Below, in pieces: positions 40,923 to 52,265 of a stretch of DNA of 64,000 bases. This DNA is from Pycnopodia helianthoides (taxonomy: Eukaryota > Echinodermata > Asteroidea > Forcipulatida > Asteriidae), in NCBI GenBank assembly GCA_032158295.1, contig CM063260.1, positions 6,023,501 to 6,087,500 of the forward strand. Direction: 5' to 3'. Within the stretch, counting starts at the first letter, position 1, and every line of letters begins with the position of its first letter. The notes under the pieces were generated by a model. The model did not search any database and was not told where the DNA came from. It saw only the letters and a program-made list of their open reading frames with translations. Both the position numbers and the translations under genes were made by a program.

Positions 40923-42535
40923 GTTTGAATAACCAACGACTTTACCTTAGTGATTAGGGGTCGATGCAAACATCAGTGTGGGAAGGAGCTAGTGTCTACC
41001 ATTGAATAGTTTGAGAGATACTAGGGAGAATTGTCTTGATGGTACTCTCTAAAGTGACATGGAGCACCAGCCGGGAATCCGTTCCACAAAATACAAACTG
41101 GTTTCTCTTTTACATTGACTAGCTAAGGGGAATACTTTTGAATATTCAATCAATGAATTTGCATACATTTTTCTGAATGGTCATTTAAGTGGACACTTAA
41201 TCGTAACTAAAATAAAACAAGAGAAAATAGAATTAGCTGTTGCAAAGTGCTTACCAATCAAAAGGACCTCATGGTAGAAATGCATAAAATGTAAAATAAA
41301 ACAAAAAGATCATAACTAAACCTCCTTGAAAAAACACCCAATATATTAATCATTCATGTGGCAAAATGTTTCCTTCCATTTCTAACAACACATCTTCGAG
41401 AAGTGTTGAATTCATCTTGTTCCATTTTATAACGGGGGGGGGGGGGTTGACTTTGACAAGATTATAAAATTTGCGATGGGTTGAAAAAAAAGAAGGAAAA
41501 AAAAAAAACATCTGAAAGATTGAAGTGATTAGAGAGTGTACACATCTCCTGTAAAATGTCGATATTTCTCTGGATCATTAATTAGAGCAATATGTACAAA
41601 TTAATTTGTGACCTTTGACCCGGTTCTTACGGTGGATATGTTGTATTAGCAATAAGAATGTACAAAAAGAAAAAATACAAAATGACTTGTTGATAAGTTA
41701 GAATTGTGTAAATAGAAATGTTGTAGTGTGACCAGTCAGAAATCAGTATTAACAGTGATCATCTTAATGACAAAAAAATTATAATAATATTGAAAATGAG
41801 ACAAACAAAGTATACCTAAGAAAATAATATTCCCAAGTTTTTTGTACAAAACAGTTTGTCTGCAGGAAGGGAAATCGGCTGACTTGGATCAGTTCAGAGG
41901 TTCTACCTGATCTGGACAAATTATAACCGACAGATAAATTTTTTCCGATTTGATTCTTCTTCCATTAATAATCTACTTGTACCACTCCGTAGAGCCTTGA
42001 TGCAGTGTGAAGCGTCCTATTTTTCAGTGAGAGTCTTGCGTAGCAGTATCGTTAGTTCATGGTATTCCATCTTGACGGGCAACTTAGGGTTTTGGCTTTA
42101 AGCTGCGTCGGGCATTCTAATTTTTTCTATGCAGCCAAATGGCTCTCTGACCGAATCATGCAAGGATAAAACTCCTACGTGCGGTCTGCGGTAATTATGC
42201 ATCGTTGTGCGTTAAAAAATATGATACTGTTGCCCGTAAAGATGGTCGACTTTGCACCATGTGACATCAAGTTGCCACTATCTAATGATTTGCTGCCAGT
42301 ATGGCCAATCTGTTATCATATTTACTCTTAAAAAGCTTTCCGTCAACCTTTGTTTCCCCTCTCACTTTGACCAGAGACGGCCTTCTGTATTAAGAGAGGG
42401 TTTGAAAGTTTGCTGGTGGAGAGAAACAAATTTCTGCATAAAAAACTTACTTCTCGTTGTTGGACAGACAACATCACTGCTTGAAATTTGATTGAAAATG
42501 CACTGTGCGTGTATTTGATGTTCCTTTACTTCAGG

Positions 42536-42930
42536 TCTTAAAACAAAACCCAGTTTAGAATCTTAAAACAAACTCCATCTGAGAATTTAAAACAAAACCC
42601 ATCTTAGAATCTTAAAACAAAACCCATCTTAGAATCTTAAAACAAAACCCATCTTAGAATCTTAAAACAAAACCCATCTTAGAATCTTAAATCAAAACCC
42701 AAGTCAGAATCTTAAAACAAAACCCATGTCAGAATCTTAAAACAAACCCCATGTCAGAATTTTTGAAACAAAACCAAGCTTAGACTCTTGTATCAAAACC
42801 TATCTTAGAATTCTTAAACAAAACCCATCTTATAATCTTCAAACAAATCCCATTTAAGAATCTCAAAACGAAACCCATCTTAGAATCTTAAAACAAAACC
42901 CATCCCAGAATCTTAAAACAAAACCCGCCA
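42536..42930 (+). repeat. 25-bp minisatellite, about 16 units
   Basis: The unit is ATCTTAGAATCTTAAAACAA plus AACCC. Exact 25-bp spacing is visible at 42601, 42626 and 42651; units near both ends have diverged. The plus strand is almost free of G. It lies in the presumed 3' flank or UTR of CASZ1. Confidence 0.92.
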
Positions 42931-44303
42931 ATGGTCTCTGTCTGAATCTTGATACATAGCCAGGCCGGCATAGCTTGGGTCTGAACCAACTGGTGTTGTA
43001 TATATCCAGAGAATATATCAAATTTTGCCTCTCGGTTGACCTTCCTACTTTCCTTAACAACTGCTAAGAAGTTTCCGAACCATTCAAAAACTATCCAAAC
43101 GCTCAGTTTGTGTACAATGGCACAACTGGGAACAGAGAGCTATCTTTGCCCGAAGCAATCACCATGTGACATCATATTGGAGACTTGCATAGTTTCTCTG
43201 TCATTCACAACAGTGGTTGTGTTCAAATGCATGACTGACACATGAATTTCCGGCCGAAATCATGGTTTGGTTGTCACAAGGGGGGGGGTTTGAGAAAAGG
43301 GATACAAGCGAAGTAGAAGTGACGTCTGTAGAGATTAAAGGCTTTCTTATCGGTGAAATTGTGAGGGGAAAGTTAGCGTGAAAATCCATTTTGGGCATGT
43401 CAGAAGCGAGCGTAAATCATCGCTTGTGTTTCTTTATGTCACCAGCAATTTATTTTTGTCTTCATTGAAGCATAACTACTTGGAATCGAAAAAAGAAACA
43501 AAAACAGTGAATGAATTAAAACCGTTTAAAAACAAATAAAATCACTTTTAAAAAATCAATACAAATTGAACAGTGTGAATCTTGTAGTCACAGAAAATTT
43601 TACAATCACAGTGCCACAGTGAACAATGTTGGTAAGCTGCCATTTTGGGTTTTTTCAAAACAGAAAACTGTAAAGGCTTGTGTTAACAAAGAAAAAAAGG
43701 ATAAATTGTTGGTAAAAACAGAACACGTCGGCAATGCATAATAAAAAAAAAAAATAATAAAAAAACTATTTTATGAATGATCTAAAAAGCAATAACTCTT
43801 GTACAAATTGTAAATCATCTTCAAATCTCCGGATATAATTTTGATTCCTCGTCATGTCTGTGGTTACTCTCAAATTCTATATAAGTAAAATAATAATCAG
43901 TTTTAAGCTTTTATGTAATAAATCTAATCATAACTTTTCTTCCATTTTTAGACCTGTTGCTAAGTAACCAATGCATAACAACCAGTACCAGTTGTACATC
44001 ATCTATTCATATCTTTTTCTTGTAGTCGTGGCAGTTCTTGATTTTTTTCTCGATTGTCTTTTTAAAAAACGAATCATTATACTTAACATTGTTGTGTAGT
44101 GTACGGTAACTAACTCCAATTAGCTTAGTCTTCCTTAATCAAGATTTTTTCCTCGATTGAAAATTTCCTAATGAGCAGAATATGCATATTTTGTCAACAG
44201 TCGAAAGGTGTTGTGATTGGTTGGATGTGTTTGCTAATAATCAATACCTAATAATGACAGACTTCTTCAAAGCAATGAGTTGAATTCAATGTGAAACTAT
44301 CGG

Positions 44304-44413
44304 CTGTGTTCTAAATTGCCGGGGGCCGGATCATCGCAGACGCTTGTCGTCTTGACAAGCGAGGGCCAGATGGCCACGCCCATACAGGCCCCGCCCCCCA
44401 ATTTGGACACAAC
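44304..44413. mobile_element. Short GC-rich palindromic element
   Basis: TGTGTTCTAAATTGCCGGGG is mirrored by CCCCAATTTGGACACAACC. A second inner palindrome, GCTTGTCGTCTTGACAAGC, sits in the loop. The GC-rich 110 bp lie in an AT-rich setting. It is likely a tiny MITE or a structured element. Confidence 0.55.
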
Positions 44414-45350
44414 CCATTTGTAACTTTCTTTTCTTTGTACCTCTATGCAAAGGTTGGTCGAAACTGTTTTGTATCAACTTCATGTCTTACTGTAGTTTAC
44501 TTGTCTCATTGTTAATGCATGTACATCGTTTTTTTTCTACCATTTCATAAGCAATTATATTTAATACTAATGAATGTAAACAGGAAAACTATTTAAAAGT
44601 GAAACAAACAAAAAAAAACTAAAAAGTATAAACAAAAAAATTGAAGTTTTGGGAAAAAGATGTTGGCTATTCCACTTAATATGTCTTTTTTGCAACCCAC
44701 TGGGAAAACAAAGTAAGAGTTGACTTTGGTTAAGAACTTATGGATTTGGATCGTCACCGGAAAGGAAGTTTGTTGTTGGACTTCGGGGTTCAATCTCGTA
44801 ACTTTTTTCAGCGCGTTTTATTATTTTGTTTGCTGGCTGTAAGTTGCTTCCACGACACTTGCAAAAAAAACACACCTATAAAAACAACAAGCAAAAGGAA
44901 GCTAATGTCAAAAGCTAACTTTATAACGTGAAAGAAATCTCTTCTATTCTTATTTGTTTGAGCTCAAATTTGATTTGAAAATTGAATAATCAGTCTCTGC
45001 CAGCGAAGCAACTAACAGTTTGGCTCTGCTCGAAAGTGAAATGAACTTATTGCCAATCTTAGGTCATTGTGTTTATGCTTTCGTTGTTAACTGTTACAAA
45101 GACGTCATAGGGTGAGTTTAGTTTTGTTTGACCAGGGTATATTACTTACTTAAGAAACAAAAACCAAGATTTATGAAGTATTGCCTTTAGTTTTGTGTAT
45201 TTTTTGATAGTTCCTTGAATGCTAATGTAGGGGGGGGGGGGTGTTTGGTCGGAATATTTTTGTAGAATAAGTATATCGAGAAAGTTTCCCACTAGTACTT
45301 TTAGAGTGAGGGTAGACCATAGTATATCGAAGAGTAGTTAGACTTGAACC

Positions 45351-45524
45351 GGCGTCTGGCTTCATGAAGCTGCTTAGAACATCTGCTAAGCAATAATGAG
45401 CAGGGCACCAGTTACGCACAGAATGCAGTACACGGTGTTCAGCTGGTCACCCATTTCTGCTGTTAGCACAAACGTTCTGCGCTTAGCATATATTTATGTT
45501 CAGCAGCTCCGATGCAATTAGGCT
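45351..45524 (+). mobile_element. Degenerate MITE family A copy
   Basis: Retains GAAGCTGCTTAGAACATCTG, AGCAGGGCACCAGTTACG and GCAGCTCCGATGCAATTAGG. The terminal repeats are decayed. Confidence 0.55.
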
Positions 45525-46464
45525 GTGTAAGTATCTGAATCGTTTTGCAAACTGGGGGTTCCCACTTATTTTACTTTTACGTGTGGAATAATATTTGAGT
45601 GGAGCCCAGTGTTTGAATACGTACTAGACTTGCACAGTCTGTTGGCCTTAAAATCCCCCCAGAGTCCCTCTCTCCCTCTGATGTAAAACAAATATTAAAA
45701 CCAAGCCGTTCTCAATCCCTCGAGTTTCCTTTGTTAAGAATATCTAAGCAGATCAGCCAAAAATAAGTAAATAAATAAGTAAATGAATAAATAAACGTAG
45801 CGGGTATCGTGCTGTAAAACACTTATTGCTTTTTAAAACTGTGCTTTCAAAATGTAATTTCTGTAAATGTTTCAGATAGCTTTTAGAATTAAAACAGGGG
45901 CTTACGTCACTGAGGTAGAGTGTAGGATTAAGTGTCGTTTCAGTCTAGATTTATCCAAGACTAGTGTCTAAAGCATGGGGGAAAAACATACTTCACACAA
46001 TTGAGGACAAAAATATATATATGAAAGGAAAAAAAAATACAGAAATGTTGAATATCATTTTGCTATGACGTGTAATTTATTGTAGTATTGTTAAAAATTC
46101 TGAATTATTTTATAAAGGTTGTAAGTTATTTTACTAGCAGCTTCCACAAGACTCTAGCTGTATTGTACTTTATGGATATGTAAAATATATATACTTTCCC
46201 AGTTTCTCCAATTTTGTGCATGTGTGATAAAAAAAATAAAAAACAAAAACTCAAAAAAAAAAAATCGACATCATATATGAGATTATTCTGTAAAAGAAAC
46301 ACTACATCAGTTGGATTGTTTAAGTATATTTAAGTATGTATTCAACGATTTCATTTCTTATACTCCATAACTGTGGCGTGTGTGATTTTAAGATAGACAT
46401 TTTTTTCCTTTTTTTTTTTGAAACTTCTCTATGTATGTGTAGAAGAAGAAGATAAAAAACATGT

Positions 46465-46570
46465 GCTGATTGGTCAGAATTGTGATGACATCATTCAAGT
46501 GGAATGTTTGATTGGTGGAGAGGCGTGATGTCATTGGTTATGGAAAGCTTGACTTTATTGCTATTGGTCA
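46465..46570. promoter_or_regulatory. Cluster of inverted CCAAT boxes and CRE-like sites
   Basis: Four ATTGG cores (near 46469, 46508, 46533 and 46562) occur within about 100 bp. TGATGACATCA (46483-46493) and TGATGTCAT (around 46526) lie between them. The spacing resembles NF-Y/CREB-type promoters. No TATA box or nearby downstream exon was recognised, so a promoter role is inference. Confidence 0.3.
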
Positions 46571-47212
46571 ATGCTCTGTGTATGTTAACAGGGTTATGAA
46601 TATTCAAAGACTGTCAGTCCCCCTTTTAACTGAGTATGATGCGTCACTAAAAACGTCAGCATTTTGGGGGGTTTTCGTTCTCGCCAGAAAATGATTGCAT
46701 TTCACTTCCTCAGCTGAAGTTGATGTTAATTTCAGAGACGGCTAATGCAGTGAAACATACATTTGTTCGTAAAAATTCTAAGTTAAAAAAAAAAAGTGTG
46801 CAAATTTTTAAGGAGTGCATTCCAGTGGTAGACGTGAAGAAAAAAAACATAGTACGTAATTTGTAGCCAAATTGTAGACAATGTATGCAGTGTTATAGTT
46901 TACAATGTGATTTGGTTTTTTTTGCTTGGAAACTAATTTTGAAACAGAAGTGGCAATCTTAAGAAAACCGCTTTTTTTTTTCTTCTTTGTTGTCGTTTTA
47001 TTTTTGTAGGGGGAAATAATTAAAGTTTGTTTTTTTGTTGATGTGCAAAATTATTTTGTTGATTTTCTTTTTCTTCATGATGATAACAATAATAGATATG
47101 TCAGTACTTGAAAATTGTCCTTGTATGAGATGAGTCTGATAAAATTTGATTTTTTTATGTTTATGATTTCATTTTTTCTGAAAGAGCCAAATATAGCATC
47201 TACTGTAACTTG

Positions 47213-47390
47213 GAGCAAGTTCGGGTGGGCGACTAGAGAGACTAACCGGAAACAGTGTGACAGTGTGTGACGTAGCTCTCGAATTGACCAGATCGACCAT
47301 GCTCCAGTGCATGGTCGAGCTAGCCAATCTCCCTGTGCTCTATGGTTTCTAGTAAGTCTGCTCACTCTAGTCGCCCACCCGAACTTGCTC
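47213..47390. mobile_element. MITE-like element with inverted repeats of about 27 bp
   Basis: GAGCAAGTTCGGGTGGGCGA at the left is exactly mirrored by TCGCCCACCCGAACTTGCTC at the right, 178 bp overall. TTG lies directly outside both ends, a possible 3-bp target duplication. Confidence 0.82.
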
Positions 47391-47509
47391 TTGGATGTCA
47401 TGCTAGCCTGGTTCGATTCCCCCTGGGGGTTTCCCTCCAGTGTGTCTGTATCTGATAGAGGAGTTGTGGAATTCTGAACAAGCTTTAGCGTGTATCATCA
47501 ACTACTACT

Positions 47510-47515
47510 AATAAA
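47510..47515 (+). terminator. Candidate poly(A) signal
   Basis: AATAAA followed within 30 bp by a GT-rich stretch (GAGTGTTTTGTTTATATTTG). One of two good candidates for the end of a long CASZ1 transcript. Unproven. Confidence 0.25.
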
Positions 47516-47957
47516 ATGGAGTGTTTTGTTTATATTTGTGAGTTTTTTAACAAATTGTAGCTTGGAATGATTTGATTATGAAATAAGCGCATTGCGACGG
47601 TCTCTGAATATCAGTATTGAATTTGAGTTAAAAACTGCACACTTTAAAATTAACCAAGCAGATATGTTGCACAATTTATCTTAAGTTGTAGATTTGTCCA
47701 CGAAGCACTTTGAACTGATACTCAAGAGGCAATTGTGATGTGGCTCGAGTGGTTTTAAGATACAAGGTGGCAATGGAAACATTTTTTTTATTATATCCCG
47801 TGCTCTTCACTGATTGGCTGAGCATATCTATTTAAAAAAAATGTCTGCTGCCACCCGGTGTCTCATGTCGCTCAGTTTGATCTGTAATTTGTTCTTCGAT
47901 CTATCTATCTATCTCCTATCTTATTGAATGTCTTCCCATGTGAATTTTTTTAAGTTG

Positions 47958-47963
47958 AATAAA
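47958..47963 (+). terminator. Candidate poly(A) signal with GT-rich downstream element
   Basis: AATAAA, then a CA about 15 bases on and GTGAGTTTGTCGGAGTGTG. The layout is a textbook animal cleavage site. No other plus-strand gene lies between this and CASZ1. Confidence 0.3.
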
Positions 47964-47980
47964 TCATAGAAACCAGTGAG

Positions 47981-49250
47981 TTTGTCGGAGTGTGCCTTTC
48001 ATTGGTTGTAAATCACAACCTCCCCTCCCCTCCCTTAGCGTGTCATGGCTGAGCAGTCTACCACATCAGGTTGAAGTTCTGGCGGCCAATTTATCCGGCT
48101 GTGCTACTTTTCAGCCGATTCCTTGTTTTTGTTTTCCGAGTTCTCAGCTGTGCCACTTCAAATTGAAAAACACAATACAAAGTCCTTTTTTTCTGGGGAG
48201 GGGGTAACAAACTGCAGTTGCGGTCCTGGTCATCCCAGTGTGGGTACAATTTCCGATCGTGGCACTGCTCAACTGTAATTGCTTCTCATCACATAGGAGT
48301 CGATGGGTACCTGCGAAAGTAGAGATTGTCGATGTGAATGATTAGCAATTGGCTGCCGGTGCTGCATACTCCAAAGGAGTTGAATGTATTTCAGGAATGC
48401 CTAAGGCCCGATGAGCAAGGGTTGTAAACAGTGCAAGACACGTTGATGAAACTTGTTTTAAAACACTATATAAATGCCTGTTACCACTGGTGTAACCAGA
48501 GGGTGGGGCGGGGCTGAAACCTCAGAAACCTTCACCCTCTTGCCTCCCCCAAATGAGATCGAAATATGCACCCACAAAGTATGTCTTTGCACTAGATTGC
48601 CCTCCCCAACCCCTAAATGGTAATGTCTGGTTACACCTGACTACCTGCTATCATAACTCAAATTAAAATGAGTTTAGGGATGAAGACTCTGCGACTAGAA
48701 TTTGTCAGTCCGGTGCACCCAGGACGGAAAAATGCAAACCATCCGCAGTAATACCGACTAACAATTCAAACCTTGGGCACTTTCTATTTCTAAAACACAT
48801 GAAGAGAAAGTGAAAGATCACTTAAAACAAATATTCAGTGAAACAGATAACATGAATGTAATGGTGCGGTGTGAAACCAAAAGACAACCGCTGTTTCCTG
48901 TTGATGGTTTCTACAATACCATCATACATTGTTATTAACTTCCATATGACTCTGCAGTATTTTTTATTTTCTTATTTATTATCTTTTTTGAGAGCGGACG
49001 ATGGATTCTAGTTGCTCAGTTTGAGTAAAAAAAAAAGCAGTAAACTGGATTGCACTTCTGTTTGACTCTTCCACTAAATCCAGCATCAACAAATCTGTTT
49101 TGTTGTTTACTTGAAGACCACAAAAGCAGACTGTGCTCAAGTTTCAGCACTACAACATACTCGTTGGAGCGAAAGGTGGACCTTAGTTTTTGAGTGAATC
49201 TGTTGTAATCGCTCTTGAGTTTGACTTCATTCAAGTCTGTTGGTCTGACA
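47981..49250. other. Spacer between CASZ1 flank and the Ig gene
   Basis: No exon seen. A weak tRNA-like remnant lies near 48038-48110. No TATA box is evident before the ATG at 49251. Confidence 0.5.
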
Positions 49251-51681
49251 ATGGCTCGCTGCTGCCTGTGGATGATTCTCCTGATAGTGTGCTGGCTGAG
49301 CACGAATCTATTCGCTATAGCTGAACCACCGATAGTGCGTCTGTCTCTCGGTCCAGAAATGATGACAGAGGGAAACACGTTGTCACTGTACTGCGTCGTC
49401 CAGAGAATGTATAGTTCAGTTGCCATCGAATGGGTACGAAAAACCCCGAACACCACACTGATATTGGCAAGAAATGGTCCGAGCTATGACCCAAGATACA
49501 CATTTCAAGAAAACAAAAGTCAAGAACTATCAAAAGAAGAGCAATTGTCAATTATCAGCCTCAGAAAAGAGGATACAGGTGTATATTCCTGCATAGCTTA
49601 TGATTTACAAAGTGACGTCCCTTTGGCGTCAGCGGATGTGTTCGTCTCGGTGAGTTACTTCCCAGCTACCATTGCCTGTTTTCCCGATGGCCCGATTACT
49701 GTCGAAGAAGGATCAACCCTTAGAATGAGTTGTACAACTGAAATAGGTAAGATTTAGAGGTGATCTTGAAACTCTGCTCGTAACTTTTTAAAAGTAACTC
49801 GGAGCAGTTTAGCGCCTTCAAGCCAAATTAAAAAAACAAAGAGAGATTCTGCCAATAAACTGTGAAACTCTTTTGTGTATTTAAATCTTTGTCCCTACAG
49901 ACGTCCGTATTGAATATGAGGTCACCATTCAAAAACCTGCCCTACAAAATGGCGTCTGTGAGCGTGTGCGTGTACGTGTGCGTGTACGTACGTGTGCCGT
50001 AGAAATCGAACCGGGAATGCTGCGCCCTGCGTGCTTCATTGATGTACGCGTTTAGACGCGCATACGGTTTGCCCTACAAGATGGCGACTTTCATAGCATC
50101 AAAGAGGTTATTCAATACGGTCTATTGATCTGCATACTTGTTTCCTTTTACGTGTTTTCATAATTTGCTGACCTGTGCTCTTTCTTGTGGGAAAACGAGT
50201 GCATCACAAAACTGAATTTTGTTTATAGAGGGACGAGTAAAATCGTACGTGTAGCCGTGTGCAGGCAAGTCATGAGATGCGACCACAGTGTAACCACAAC
50301 AAACATTATGATGGTATATGTTAAACGTATTATAGTGAGGTGTTTTTTTTAAGGACAAGCAAAGAAACAATTATAGGACCGGAACACACTCAAAATGTTG
50401 AAAAAGCTTAAATATTTGTCAGTTTAAAAGCTTTTCTCTGTGGCGAGTGAGAAACAAGTGTTAAAGGACAAGCTTCAAGAAAACTTTTGAAACCTCATGC
50501 ATAGTTCTTAAAGGTATTGTACACTTTTGGTAACAGCTCAAAATCAGTGTCCACATTTTGTGTGATTAAACATATGCATGAACAAACAAACCTGTGAAAG
50601 TTTGAGCTCAATTGGTCATCGAGGTCACGAGAAAATAGTGAAAAGAGATCTTATGTGTTTTCTGTTTTTTCAAATTATCGCGCGCGATAATTACTATTGT
50701 TTTACTCGTTTCTCAGAAACGATAGCATTTTAGGCAGAAATACTTTAAGGAACCCTTTCTACCATTACTTACTTTAAATCGTGTGAGTTATGTGTGAATC
50801 TGTGAACACTGTTTTTCGATCTTACCAATAGTGTACAGGGCCTTTAATAGAAGAGGGGGGGGGGGGTTTGTAAAAGGTAGGAAAGAAATGTGAAATGTTT
50901 ATGCTTTTCAACACAGAAAATGCCCACACTATAGATAAATTATTATTTAATTGTTATCACAGGCAACCCACCTGCATCTTTCAACGTGCTCGACAGATAT
51001 GGCATCAATGATGAGTGGACACTTACCCAAACTGTAAACAGACAAACACTATCACTAGAGCGGGAAATCGATTTAGCTGACAGAGGGTATGTCTGCAAGA
51101 TCTCCCAGCACATTGGGCGATTGGAAAGGTCATGTACTATTGGACCTTTTACAGTGATACCCGCTAGGCCTACGACAAAGGGCTTGAAGACAACAGATCG
51201 CTTCCCCCATGTACCCAGGACATCAACACCAAGAAGCTTGAACACTGCGGACCCTCATCCTAACGGACCGACGACAACAACACCCCTCACTGAGCACCCC
51301 TCCAATGCACCTTATACAATGTCTCCAACTTCATGGATCACTGTCTCCGTTATCGGTCTCATCCTCTCTATTGTGTCTTTCGCCGTCAACATCTTCGTCG
51401 TCGTGCGTCTGCAGAGGTCAAACAAGGAGGCGGGTCCACCGCGAGCAAACAAGGAGGCGGGTCCACCGCGAGCAAACAAACGAGACGGGTTTAAACCCTA
51501 CACTGAGCTCCAGCCGCGGTACAACATCAACAAAAGCTACACTGAACTGGTGAACCAATCTGTGAAAGAAGAAAACGAAAATGAAAATGTGGAGTACGAT
51601 TACCCAGGGTTAGGTTTTGAGAATAGCTACAATGATGTTCAAGTGCAACTCGCTGCCCAGAGATGCTATCAGAATATTTAA
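49251..51681 (+). CDS. Two-exon Ig-domain type I membrane receptor, 404 aa
   Basis: The exons 49251-49746 and 50963-51681 join in phase 1 (ATAG|GTAAGA, TTATCACAG|GCAACC). The start ATG opens a signal peptide (CCLWMILLIVCWLSTNLFA). Ig domain 1 has C48, W61 and C114 in DTGVYSC. Ig domain 2 has C161 and C210 in RGYVC, lacks the usual Trp, and is cut by the intron at residue 166. A Thr/Pro-rich stalk (about 222-289) and one membrane helix (about 290-313) follow. The cytosolic tail has a doubled NKEAGPPRA (27-bp repeat, 51421-51474) and tyrosines in Y345-TEL, Y352-NIN, Y358-TEL, Y377, Y379, Y388-NDV and Y401. It is a cell-surface receptor, perhaps immune or adhesive. I do not recognise an orthologue. 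Confidence 0.88.
49747..50962 (+). other. Intron of the Ig gene
   Basis: Contains a GTGTGCGTGTACGT-type simple repeat (around 49960-50000), a MITE family B1 copy (50508-50847) and a run of G near 50858. No exon is missing, because the joined second Ig domain has normal Cys spacing. Confidence 0.75.
50508..50847 (+). mobile_element. MITE family B1, copy 2
   Basis: The left end is TTAAAGGTATTGTACACTTT and the right end AGTGTACAGGGCCTTTAA. The inner block TGAGCTCAATTGGTCATCGA is shared with 7732-8105. Confidence 0.82.
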
Positions 51682-51920
51682 AAAGTTCAAAGCAACCCAA
51701 GGGCAACTGTGTTGACATCACCGTTGCTGTACTATTGGTTCGTTCAGAGACAGTAACCAACTCAACATCAGCAGTGCTCATTGTCAGAACCACCAATACT
51801 GTACAATGATTGGTTTGAAGAAATCAAGCAGAGTCCAGGCAGTACTTATAAGTCCATTACCGAATGTGTACTTTTGACTGATTCACAGACAGTAAGCACA
51901 ACAGAAGCAATCAGTCGCCT

Positions 51921-52118
51921 GGGACATATTTCATAGAGTTGCTTAAGCACAAAAAGTAGCCAAGTACAACAAACTTATGTTTACTAGACTAAGGTGACCA
52001 GCCAAGATACCATGCATGCCACATGTACAATTTGTGACTGGTATCCTCCTCATTTTTCGCTCGGCAGCAAATTGTTAAGCAATATTTTCTGCTGAAGCAG
52101 CTCTATGAAATTGGCCCC
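51921..52118 (-). mobile_element. MITE family A copy, reverse orientation
   Basis: Starts GGGACATATTTCATAGAGTT and ends AGCTCTATGAAATTGGCCCC. The internal landmarks appear reversed (GTGACCAGCCAAGATACC, TGTGACTGGTATCCTCCTC), the opposite of the copies in CASZ1. Confidence 0.82.
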
Positions 52119-52265
52119 AGATTACATCATAAATTTTCTTCAATGACATCAACCATCTCAACATAGTCTCCGCTCCAATTTGACAAACCCAAGAACTCAC
52201 AATCGGCTGGGGACAGAACGATCAGTCTTTGCAGCTAAGGAACGTAACAATACCCCCACACACAC

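Larger units (their letters stand above)
38621..47980 (+). other. Probable CASZ1 3' UTR and flank; no further gene seen
   Basis: 9.4 kb of AT-rich sequence without coding exons. Contents are a GGGTACA-rich array (39105-39620), a MITE family A copy (40392-40564), a tRNA-like remnant (40856-40922), a 25-bp minisatellite (42536-42930), a palindrome (44304-44413), a degenerate family A copy (45351-45524), a CCAAT/CRE-like cluster (46465-46570) and an inverted-repeat element (47213-47390). How far the CASZ1 transcript runs cannot be told from sequence alone. Confidence 0.5.

Noticed and set aside
42536..42930. CRISPR-like array
   Set aside because: There are no spacers between the units. The 25-bp repeats are head to tail.
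47075..47401. 108-codon minus-strand ORF
   Set aside because: It spans the inverted-repeat element at 47213-47390 and has no recognisable domain.
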